From Sycobia sp. Sy_11 (Eukaryota; Arthropoda; Insecta; Hymenoptera; Epichrysomallidae): a DNA stretch of 64,000 nucleotides. The stretch is taken from contig JACCIC010000002.1 of assembly GCA_018907035.1 (NCBI GenBank), positions 7,621,001 through 7,685,000 on the forward strand, given 5' to 3'. The notes under the pieces were generated by a model. That model searched no databases. It was not told the DNA's origin and worked only from the letters and a program-made list of their open reading frames with translations. Shown here piece after piece: positions 1-9,605 of the stretch (position 1 is its first letter; the number at the start of each line of letters is the position of its first letter). Both the position numbers and the translations under genes were made by a program.

Positions 1-1020
1 TCAGGATACAAACATAAGCAGGCAACTAGATGAAAATATTAAATTAATTGAAAATTTAAGGTTTTTCTGATTTAAACGTGAAATTATCAATAGTAGATTT
101 AACTGTTGCAGTTACCTATACGTAGTACAATTGTTGAGGAAGATTATTTTTCGAATTAACTATATATTTTACTAAACGAACTACCAGCTCGTGTCAGGAA
201 ATGTTCTCGTACGTAGTACACGTCAGTGTGTGGTCGGACACCGTCTATTCTCTTCTGAGCTACGATTTATTATCAACTTCGACGCTATCCAAACTTCTTG
301 AATCAGCGCCGATCATCCTTAGCCTCGGAAAAAAACTACTTTTTAACGAATAAAGGTAGAACGTTGCTCGTTTGCAGGTAAACGGACTGGGCGCGGATAG
401 AGGCCACGGATTTTATCGATGGATTAGTTCGGCTCTATTTTTGATACTTAAGCAAATTATACCGATTGTAATAATTCCTGAGGCTTTAATTGCCTTTATG
501 TATATGGATATAGCCGCGCTTACGGCAATTCGTATTTTCAGAAATATCTACCCAACACTGTAGTAAGCGATTTCTATATCAATTTGCATGATTTCTCTCC
601 TTGCATTACGGCAATGTGGATGGATGTTGAAGAAATTCAATGAGCAGTAAATAACCAGAATATTTAACAAAAAATTTAATTTCCAATATAACGAACTGAT
701 CTACGAACACAGAGACTAATATTAATAAAATTTAATACTTTTAGAAAGATTTCTATTTATTGTACGAATCTGTATTGATTTACTATAAGCAGAAACGATG
801 AATATGAAAATTCGTTATTGCAGCTACAGTTCGTTGTATATGTGTATCGTATAAACCTGCTGAGGTAAATGAGAAATTTTTAATCTTAATATTACGTACT
901 GTATAACCATTGAAATATCAAGAATCAGGTGAATTTTCTTTTTTTTTAAATTCTGCAATCACTAATATTTTTCTTGTACTTCTTTCCTGTAATTCTTATA
1001 CGAATGGAATTGAATTAAAT

Positions 1021-1158
1021 CTTCGTAATGTACTGAATTTAATGATCCTACTATCCATAGTCATAATACAACTTATTATAACATTCGTGTATATCCGTAT
1101 TTATTCATATAATAATTTATTACGGTTCGGTTATCTTTTTTCGTAACCCTAATCTTGC
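1021..1158 (+). repeat. Left arm of the inverted repeat
   Basis: Begins CTTCGTAATGTACTG and ends CCTAATCTTGC. It overlaps the end of a short hydrophobic open frame (from 910) that is not supported as a gene, because the sister arm hits a stop in the matching frame. Confidence 0.75.
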
Positions 1159-1426
1159 TAATACATAGCAATATTAGGGTGTGCATATATATATATATGT
1201 ACTACATGAAAGTGGCAACTCGTATTTAGGTTTGGAGCAACCGATCTCTGTTATTCTGAATATATTTAGTTAGTTTAATGTGTCGTTTATATATCTATGT
1301 GATTCGTCTTAATCTATGTATAACGTACTTTTTAAAATTATCAACAATTTATAGATCGTAAGTTTTATACTCTTTATTTTATGATAATATTATTTAATGT
1401 GAAATAAATATTTTGTAATCTAGATC

Positions 1427-1566
1427 GCAAGATTAGGATTACGAAAAAAGGGTGAACTGTAAAGCGCCACCAATTCTTATATGAATACAGATGTAGAAGA
1501 AATTACTAAAGTGTTACATTACAACTACGGACAGTAGGATCACTAAATCCAATACATTATGAAGAA
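1427..1566 (-). repeat. Right arm of the inverted repeat
   Basis: Read on the minus strand it begins CTTCATAATGTATTGG and ends CCTAATCTTGC, matching the left arm. In the matching reading frame it runs for about 16 codons and then stops. Confidence 0.75.
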
Positions 1567-1789
1567 TTTATATATTCACTGGTAGTAAGTTCTAATTATA
1601 TATAAAAAGCTAATTGAATTAATAATTCTTTTTGGAGTTTCAAAATTAATCTCGTCTACAGTAAATCTCGTTCTTCTTATTAACAGTATTGAAAAATTGA
1701 AAAATTTCACCGATACGTGTATATAAAATGTAAATAAAATGCATCGCGTCAGCAAATAAGCAAATAACAATCGCTTCCAACTATCTTTT

Positions 1790-1851
1790 CTCGACACGGC
1801 ACGACTAACCAGCCCGCCGAAGCTCGAGAGATATTTCATTGCTGTCGCGGT

Positions 1852-1886
<35 letters not shown>

Positions 1887-2640
1887 TAGCAGAATATCAG
1901 CAGCGGCAGCGAGAGCGGTAACCGGCGGCAGGCGGAACGAGATGGTAGCATAAAAAGCCGCCGCCGCCGCCGGCTATGTGACGCGACCTCTCCCAGCCCC
2001 CTCGACGGGGCAAGTGGGCACTACGTGCAGAAAGAGGAAAAAAAAGAAAAACAGTGACACAACGAACGAGGCGTATTGTTATGGGCGGCTGGGGAGACGG
2101 ACGTAACGGCAGAGAGCGAGAGAAATAGGGCGGGCGAGTGGGACGGAGGGCGGGAGGGAGAGGCAACGACCTAACCTACAAACGCAAAATGTCAATCACC
2201 GTGCGAGGATGAGAGAGAGTGATAGTAAGAAGAGAGAAAGGAAGCGCATGCTTATGCACGTAGTTGACAAGGGTTGGGAAGTGAGGGGGGGGGCAGGGGA
2301 TGAGAAGCTCGACGCTCCCTCCGCGAGGGCAGCAAGACAAATGGAACGAGTTGACGGATGGCCGCGCGCTCGCGCCCACCTCTGCATCCGCGCGCGCGCC
2401 CGTCTGTCCGTGTGCACGAGGGTCGAGAGACACGGAGGCGAACGGCTTCGCGCACGGACGCAGGTATTACCGTGAATGGCGCGAGCGGGACCGACGGGCA
2501 GGGTTCGGAGGGGGCAGTGGCCGATAGTCGCCGAGCACGAGCGCTCGCGCGCCTCCGTTATTTCCGATCAGCTACCAAAGTAGGTTAATTAAATCTTCCC
2601 CAACCTTCTCCGCCGTACCCAGGAGCCCTTGGCATTTTCT
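1790..2640. other. GC- and CpG-rich block with (CAG)n and (GCC)n runs
   Basis: A sharp rise in G+C separates this block from its AT-rich surroundings. It contains a CAG run at 1852-1893, a GCC run near 1960-1974, purine-rich GGGAGG stretches and many CpGs. Overlapping open frames exist in every direction, which is expected where stop codons are scarce. No frame is convincing as a gene. The composition would suit a promoter or 5' leader of an unseen transcript, but no start site was identified. Confidence 0.4.
1852..1893. repeat. (AGC)n trinucleotide repeat
   Basis: About ten perfect AGC units followed by AAC AGT AGC AG. It is not part of a supported coding frame. Confidence 0.95.
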
Positions 2641-4037
2641 CAAGTTCGCGCGGGTAAATGACGTTTTATGCCCCACCGTAAATCTGTGTGTGTTTTTTTT
2701 TTTTTAGTTCTTTTATATGGCTGTTTTGAATGCTGACTCTTCTCCTCGGCCTATTTAGAATGAATTCGTTAAAGATAGCTCTCGAACGCATCGGAAAATA
2801 TGGAAAATTTCTTAAAAAATCTTTTCAGATTTGTGTCTGCAAAATGATTTTATGCAGAGGTTATGTAGTCTCGCAAAGTGGAAAATATTTAGCATTACTG
2901 TGAAGTGCAGCTCAAGTATACCTTTTGAGTTAAAAGTATCGATCCATTAAGTGGCAGAGCATTGACGCGAGTATACAAACTTTCGAGAACAAATGCGCTT
3001 TGTTTGCAACGAGAATGCGTCCGTAAATTGGGGATGATTTGCCAATTTGAACTATACACATTATACAATATATTAATAAAAATCGAAGTCTTTTTAGGTT
3101 GATGTTAAAAGCCCTTTTTTAATAAGCGATATCATTGATAAAATATAATTCTCTGAATTTGAAAACATTGTTAAAGATAGTTTCGAGAATATCTTAAACA
3201 TTTATCATGAGACGTCGCGTTGAGTAAGAAAGCCGATTTACAACTACCTTCCATTTATTTTACAGTCACCTATTGTATTCATGTTTACGATTTTTTTAAT
3301 AATCTAATAATTAATAATTATTAATTAATAACTAAAAATTATTTTAATTTATTAGATATATATTTAAGATATATATACATGAAATATGTTGATAGAGTTC
3401 AATTTACTAAATTGAATCTTTTAGTATTATCATTTAAATTATTATTATTCAAATAATTATTATTCAGTCAATTATTCACCTTTCCAGCATCAATCGAGCT
3501 ATTATTTATGAAAATTAAATCAGTTTTAGTTGCATCTAATAAAGCTACTTTAATTCTAATGATGTGTTTAACCAAATGGATTTGGCTATATGGCTTATTT
3601 AAATATGAACAATGAACATATAAAATGAATATATATATAAATTATTAGAGCATGAATTATTTTTATAATTTGTAATCAGTCCCAATTTATTTTTTTTATT
3701 TCATCTTATGCATATTTATCGACTATAATTAATTACCGCCGCTCGTGACATTCGCAACCCGGAAAACAGTTGATATCCATAATTCAATGTTCGATTTCAA
3801 GTTCGTATTTTTATATTTAGCAGCAAATCGATGTTAATTATTAATCTGACAGATTTTTCTATCTTCGGCGCGAGTCGAAGTAATAATCTATTGTAAACGT
3901 CGTCATGAATTTTGTACACTTTATTACTACACAGAAATTTTTATTTATGTACAAAGCTATTTGAAAGAAAAAACGAAGTTCTATACATGCAATAAGTTAT
4001 AGAAATCTGCGCATCTACGAGGATAGACCGAGATCAG

Positions 4038-4039
<2 letters not shown>
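2641..4039. other. AT-rich intronic stretch, nothing recognised
   Basis: Contains a poly(T) run at about 2692-2705 and a very AT-rich ATTAATAATTA-type segment at 3290-3480. No coding frame, RNA gene or transposon was recognised. Confidence 0.7.

Positions 4040-4076
<37 letters not shown>
4040..4076 (+). repeat. (AG)n microsatellite
   Basis: Uninterrupted AG dinucleotides over about 37 bases. Confidence 0.97.
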
Positions 4077-4079
<3 letters not shown>

Positions 4080-4191
4080 AGGGATCACAGGAAGAATGAA
4101 AAGGTCTCATTCCGTCCGGTGCGCGTGCGCTCTCTTCATCGACCCGCGTGGCTCGCGTACACGCTCGGCGTTGGCTCTCTCGTAAATCATA

Positions 4192-4194
<3 letters not shown>

Positions 4195-4222
<28 letters not shown>
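4195..4222 (+). repeat. (CT)n microsatellite
   Basis: About 14 CT units, about 120 bases after an (AG)n tract of complementary sequence. The two could pair in a transcript. Confidence 0.97.
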
Positions 4223-4225
<3 letters not shown>

Positions 4226-4341
4226 TTTCTCTCGACTCCCCCCCCCCGCTCAGCCAGCCATGTTATTCACCATTCATTTAACTTGTCCTACAGCTGCAGT
4301 TTTCAATCCGGCATTTATATATATTTGTGTATATGTATATG

Positions 4342-4342
<1 letters not shown>

Positions 4343-4430
<88 letters not shown>
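4343..4430 (+). repeat. Compound (TA)n(GA)n microsatellite
   Basis: About 25 TA units run directly into about 19 GA units. The apparent protein read here is only an Ile-Tyr run followed by an Arg-Glu run. Confidence 0.97.
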
Positions 4431-4433
<3 letters not shown>

Positions 4434-7400
4434 TGGCAAGGAGAGGGAGATAAGAAAAATCTATATATTTATTTTTCCCTTGGGAGGTTGTATATATATA
4501 TAGTTATGCTGAGCCGTCCATAGCACCTTTGCATGTGTAACAGTGCTCGGAGCGAAAGTATTGCATATTTTTCTTTTTCTTTTTCTAAAAAAGCATGATA
4601 TTTGAGGATGGTTGTTCACGAATGCACCTCATCGCGGCTTCGATCTCGCGCAGCGGATTGTTATTTCGAAACTGAAAAAAAATATAAATAAAGAGGTAAA
4701 ACATAAAAATAAAAAAAAACTCAACTTGGCCGAGTAGAGAAATTGTGGAAACCTTGTCCCCCGGTAAATTTCGTTGCCTATAATTACCTATTTAATAACG
4801 ACCCCATCAATATGAATAAGGAAAAAATTATTAGAACGCGCGCGTGCGCGTCGGTATCGAGATTTACGCGCTCGTGACACTGGATGGTAGGGGGTGGGGG
4901 AAGGATAGATATCACCCGTTTTGGAAGTTCCGAAATATATATTCTACCTCCACCCCCCCCCCATCCCCCCGCGCGGCCATTCCGCGTTCCTCCGATAAAA
5001 CGCGCGCGAAATGAACGCCGATAAATCGCGGTCGACGAGCCCGCGATATAAGCGAGGATAAACTTTGGAGGGCGGGCCCCGTACGTTTCGGCGCCGCTTT
5101 CGTAACCGTCCCCTCCCCCCCCCCCCCCCCTGTAAACCACCCGGCCGACGCTCGGCGAAAATACGCTAAGCGTGCCGCTCGATGAAAAGTTTTTAAGCCT
5201 CTGTGTAAAATAAATCCGTGGGCGCTCTTTTGTGCTCTGCATTTCGATAAAGATGCCACCGGGATCTTGGGAGGGGAGGGGGCGGACGCGGGGAAGCCGT
5301 TCAGTATTTGAAAAACGATCATTGCGCAGCGATATCGATAATAATCGTCTCCGTAGCGTCCCCGAGCGAAGATAGTCGCTCTCCCGCCCCGTAAGGCAAC
5401 GCCAATGTAGACAATTTTCAATTGAACAACAAATGGATTATCTCATTTACAAACTTATATTATCACTATATGTAATTGGAATACATTGTCATTATATAGC
5501 TTTGAATTGCTGTATTGTTCGCCGATTCGAAATGTTTACGACTTGAAATTTCGAAATTTTCAAAGTTTAATTTTGTCGCCTTTATTGACATTGAACTCAA
5601 TATTATCGTTCAAATGGTTATCGTTCTAAGTCACTTTGATTTTTAAGACACTCTCCCGTTAATTTCACATCCTCGAAATGATAAGAAAAAAATACCCGTT
5701 AATAATTATTTACGATTTACATCATATTAATTTTTGATAAATACAGTGAACGCCATAATTTTACGACCTTTTCATACGTCTTTATGTCTTTCTAGCAAAG
5801 GGTTATTACAACTATAAAATGCCATTACGTGATGAAAACGAGTATATTAATAATACACTATATATCGACTATTAAAGTGGGGCATTATTTTCTGATTAAA
5901 AAAGGTGGGTTTTTTTTCCCCCGTGAAAAAAAGGAAAGTACAGAAAGTAATCAGCCAATTTAATAAATAAAAAATTACTAATAAAATGAGTAGCTACGCG
6001 TAAGGCTGAAAGTTATCGGATAAGTGAGTTGAAAAATTCGATATAAATATCAATAGAATATATAAATAAGCTCTATTCGTAGTACGTGCAAATGTCCGTA
6101 TTGTGGCAAATAATAATGCATGGACTGCTATAAACCTTTTTCAATGGTATCTCAATATTCTAATGAACTTCAAACAATCGCTGAATTTATAAAATACAGC
6201 TACACGTGGTATCTACTTCGGATATACGTCATCGACCACATGACCTACATGCAAACGAAGGTTCCATTTTATACACACACGCTTATGCGCACACGTTTAT
6301 GCAGCCCCTCGAAAATTGCAATAGCGGCGAATCGAAAGAAAATTCGACACTATTATTTCTGAGATTGTCGTAAACGAATCGATACTGATTAATGTACGTG
6401 TCGCCGATCTAAAAAACATTCGATAAGGCGTTAACAATAATGCACTTAAATTGCATTGTCAGATTGATAAAAAAAAAAAAAATGAAAAAATTGTCAGAAT
6501 GAAAAGATTGTCAATTTTCCCGACACATCGTAGACTGGATTGTAAACAGGCAAGATAACAAGATAATTGTTTTTAAAAAATTCGACGATTCAACGTCTTA
6601 TCACTTTCATCGCTTAGTCCGGGGAGCTTTAAGAACGAAAATAATCATTACGTAGCTTACGGAAGTTCGTCGTAATTTTTATTAATGAAAAGAATTTTTT
6701 ATTCAATCTCTCACGTATTAATTGTTTTCTTTTTTGTTGAAAAGATATCTTAAAACGTTGAATTAACATACCAAATACATAATAAGTGATGGAAATTTAC
6801 TAAATTGTTTCTATGGTAGATGATTATTTTAAAAATGAAATTAATATCAGGCTTAGCTTCCTGAAATATTTTTAAAAAAAAAAATCGTCGAACGAGCATG
6901 CAGAACCTCAAATTACCTTAGATTTTGGCTGTTAGACAAATATGCACTCTCTCTCTCTCTCTCTCCCTCGCCCCCGCCATGACTCGACGACACGCTAATT
7001 CGCGTGCGTTCTATCCATCCCTTTCTCGCCCCCCCCCCTCGCTCGTGTTCTCCTTCTTCCCTCAGTTCGGCTCTTTTATCTAGCCACCAGATGGCCTTCC
7101 GATAATCCACGGTAAAAGGATCGGACCAAGATCCGGTGGAACAAAAAAAAAAAAATAAATAAATAAATAAATTCGCGAAAATTATTTCGGAGACGGAGTC
7201 GCCACAAATCGACGAGCTTTGGCTCATTATTCGCGTGAAAAGACGTCTGGCTAAAGGAATGTAAGGAGATGGAGCGGTGGAGGGACGGAGACTCAGTTAT
7301 TCCTGCCTGTCTCCACTTCGTTCTCATATCCGTCCGAAATAAATAAATTTTTTAATACAGCAGGACCGACGGACAATGGAACGGGTATCTTATTCCTGCT

Positions 7401-7518
7401 ATTACTCTTGTGCCTTCGATTCCACTTCGTTCCTCTACGCCTCGAGATCCCATTCCTTTTCGCGACTAAAGTTGTAGAAGCGTCTCCCGTAGGCGAGGGA
7501 AAATGTAAGGCCGGAGTT

Positions 7519-7522
<4 letters not shown>
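4431..7522. other. Mixed intronic stretch with GC-rich islands, no gene found
   Basis: 4830-5400 is GC-rich with homopolymer C runs, including 16 C at 5115-5130, and carries long overlapping minus-strand open frames with no recognisable domain. 5410-6900 is AT-rich and featureless. 6940-7080 is C/T-rich. Poly(A)/(AAAT)n lies at about 7142-7170. Confidence 0.7.

Positions 7523-7570
<48 letters not shown>
7523..7570 (+). repeat. (AT)n microsatellite
   Basis: 24 AT units. It creates Ile-Tyr runs in open frames on both strands. Confidence 0.97.
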
Positions 7571-7573
<3 letters not shown>

Positions 7574-8327
7574 GTGCGTGTGCGTGTTCCACGTTGCACG
7601 TCGGTATGCCGGTTGAATATAAAGCAGATTAATAGATATTTTTATCGGTCTTGGAGACTTTTTTTTTTTTTTTTTTATAAAATATTATAATTATATCGGA
7701 TGGAATGTAGATCGTTAAATTGTGTTATGCAGTACAATCAATGCGATCCAATAAAATCAAGCAAATTCAATATCTAAAATAATATTCAAGCCTCAATCTT
7801 AATACTCTCTCCGTATCTTCCTCAAATAACCGAAGTCACGAGATCCGGGTATATCGATATAACGTATTTAAGAATCTAAATTTAAGAGCTCGTTCCGGCG
7901 GAAAATATTTTACTCCGCCCCCGCCTCCTTCCACCCGACCGAATAACCTAGAAAAATTGAATTACATGCCCAGATATAAAAGGGCGAACGAGGGATACTC
8001 CTGTTACTCGCCGCGTCTCTATGCTGACCGCGATCGAAATTCCACTTCTAAAATACCCATCCATTAGGAAGAATATCATAAAATGTCAAGTTAATTAAAA
8101 TATCGTAAAATTATCGAGCTCCAGCTGCGTGCAGCTCCTAAACTGCGTATTTAGCGACTTTGGCAACGCTGCGATACAGTTGGAGCGACAATGATACTAA
8201 ATGTATTTTTTTCTCGAGGCAGATTACTAACCTGGACTCTATCGAAACAGATCTTTATGTAGTTACCTATTTGTTACAAAGTGAGCCCTCAAAGGGAATC
8301 CCATAATTTCATTACTTTTATTTTACG

Positions 8328-8353
8328 TGAATACTATACATATATAGTATTCA
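8328..8353. repeat. Perfect short palindrome with 11-bp stems
   Basis: TGAATACTATA and TATAGTATTCA flank a 4-base spacer (CATA). No transcript context is known. 7571-9027 around it is otherwise featureless. Confidence 0.85.
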
Positions 8354-9019
8354 GGTAAAGAAATATACTAGCACTAAGAGAACGCATTAATGACTATAAG
8401 AAATCTGAAAATACTGAATTAGTAATTGTTAAACGTAAACTTGAGATTAACCATCAGTTTGATCGAGCAAATCTAAGTTTATTAAATACAGAAAAAAAGA
8501 AGATAATAATAATAATTTCAGACATGTTGTAGGCGAATGAAATAAACAAAAAGGAAGACGCGCAACTGCTAAGCAAGTTATATACGACACGATCGTCTAA
8601 TATAGGAAGACGCATTAAAGTTCATTATCCCCGCTCACTCCGAGTATTTCATTTCTGTTCCATTATATTCAGTTTAAGCTCGTACTCATGGCGGATAGCA
8701 CGTAAAATTACGAGTAAACTATTATTATAATTTTATATTTTTAAGTAATTAAATGTTAATATTTGTCGTTTAAAAACTTGTTTCACGCATCAATTTTTCT
8801 AATTAATTCCATTTTGCCCGAATTTTGCCCGAATAATAGTGCTTGATAAGGTCCGCCTAGTGCCGACGAAACGTCGTAAGAGCATTATTCAGCGATATAA
8901 CAAAGTAGATTTATTAATTCACATAGTTTACCTGCTCCGAATCAGCTCGGAAAAAAAACATCGAATTTATCGTACACGGGTCGATTTTTTAAAATTCTAT
9001 CTACGCACCAATACACACC

Positions 9020-9050
<31 letters not shown>

Positions 9051-9051
9051 A
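9020..9051 (+). repeat. (GC)n(AC)n alternating purine-pyrimidine tract
   Basis: GCGCGCGC followed by about 12 CA units, a classical Z-DNA-prone sequence about 270 bases from the Shal exon. Confidence 0.9.
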
Positions 9052-9232
9052 TTAATCGAAATTAAGGAATCGATTCGTACCTCTCGACGGTATTCTCTTT
9101 TTCAATAACCCCCCCCCCTACAGCAACCCTCGCAGTCAGCTAATTGATTCGTTATTCGCACTACTCCCACCCCCCGGTCCAGCCCTTGTTCCGTCACGCC
9201 CTCATTACGCCGAGGGACAATGCGCCTCGGTG

Positions 9233-9234
<2 letters not shown>

Positions 9235-9279
<45 letters not shown>
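9235..9279 (+). repeat. (AT)n microsatellite in the intron just 3' of the Shal exon
   Basis: About 22 AT units ending 42 bases from the exon edge. It lies downstream of the splice donor in the gene's orientation. Confidence 0.97.
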
Positions 9280-9280
<1 letters not shown>

Positions 9281-9315
9281 TGATGTACATACATCCATAT
9301 AGAGATCGAAACTCT

Positions 9316-9321
9316 ACTCAC
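9316..9321 (-). other. 5' splice donor of the Shal exon
   Basis: Read on the minus strand, the exon ends AGG and is followed by GTGAGT, close to the U1 consensus. Retention of this intron would extend the frame by a short tail ending in an Ile-Tyr repeat encoded by the neighbouring (TA)n tract. Confidence 0.9.
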
Positions 9322-9484
9322 CCTCTGCGCCTTCCTCTTGTCGGCCCGCTGATTCTGGTGATAAATCCGGCTGAAGTTGCTGACGATGACGGGCACCGGC
9401 AGGGCGATCACGAGCACCCCGCTGAGCGAGCAGACACCGCCGACGATCTTCCCGGCTATTGTCTCCGGCACCATGTCACCGTAT
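9322..9484 (-). CDS. Shal: Shal (Kv4) voltage-gated K+ channel, internal exon: selectivity filter, S6 and proximal C-terminus
   Basis: This exon encodes part of the pore-forming subunit of a somatodendritic A-type potassium channel in the neuronal plasma membrane. Its 163 bases give 54 full codons plus one split codon. It opens with Y-G-D-M-V-P-E-T, the end of the TLGYGD filter, and continues through S6 with the [14 protein letters not shown] gate segment. It ends in the basic run [11 protein letters not shown]. Within the Kv family, [19 protein letters not shown] followed by SRIYHQNQ is Shal-type; Shaker, Shab and Shaw differ at these positions. The first base A completes the filter glycine (GG|A), so the upstream intron is phase 2. 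The downstream junction is phase 0, before the expected KARLARIR. From memory, vertebrate KCND genes have an equivalent exon of the same size. There are no stops or frameshifts. The rest of the protein (T1, S1-S5, distal C-terminus) was not found here. Confidence 0.97.
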
Positions 9485-9511
9485 CTGGGCAGAACGAGGG
9501 AGGGGAATTGG
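9485..9511 (-). other. 3' splice acceptor and polypyrimidine tract of the Shal exon
   Basis: On the minus strand the bases before the exon are C/T-rich (TTCCCCTCCCTCGTTCTGCC) and end in CAG just before the A that completes the filter glycine. The tract is squeezed between the exon and an (ATT)n repeat that begins about 28 bases away. Confidence 0.88.
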
Positions 9512-9544
<33 letters not shown>

Positions 9545-9605
9545 TATTATTTTTATTTTTATTATTATTGTTATTTATTATTATTATTATAATTATTATT
9601 ATTAT
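9512..9605 (+). repeat. (ATT)n microsatellite in the intron just 5' of the Shal exon
   Basis: Imperfect ATT repeats with short T-rich interruptions, 27 bases before the exon in gene orientation. It sits where the branch point would normally be. Confidence 0.95.

Larger units (their letters stand above)
1021..1566 (-). repeat. Diverged inverted repeat; long-hairpin candidate in a minus-strand transcript
   Basis: The left arm (1021-1158) and right arm (1427-1566) are reverse complements with indels in the middle, separated by a loop of about 268 bases. The outermost 52 bases align without gaps at 42 of 52 positions. The inner end aligns over TTTTTTCGTAA-CCTAATCTTGC with one difference. All ten differences in the outer segment are transitions, and nine of them become G.U wobble pairs if the minus strand is transcribed, the direction of Shal. 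It could instead be a decayed transposon with inverted termini. No target-site duplication was identified. Confidence 0.75.
1..9321 (-). other. Presumed Shal intron downstream of the exon (partial, at least 9.3 kb)
   Basis: The next expected exon would begin KARLARIR and carry the acidic NYRDEDIFEL-type stretch. No such frame was seen on the minus strand between 1 and 9321. The intron therefore probably continues past the left edge, though a very short exon could have been missed by eye. Confidence 0.6.

Noticed and set aside
372..563. 63-codon plus-strand hydrophobic frame
   Set aside because: AT-rich chance frame, with no homology recognised.
910..1146. Hydrophobic 78-codon plus-strand frame resembling a membrane segment
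   Set aside because: It overlaps the left arm of the inverted repeat. The matching frame in the right arm stops, and only 3 of the 10 arm differences are synonymous.
4784..5421. Two overlapping minus-strand frames of 152 and 169 codons
   Set aside because: Glycine and proline runs come from C/G homopolymers in a GC-rich island. No domain was seen.
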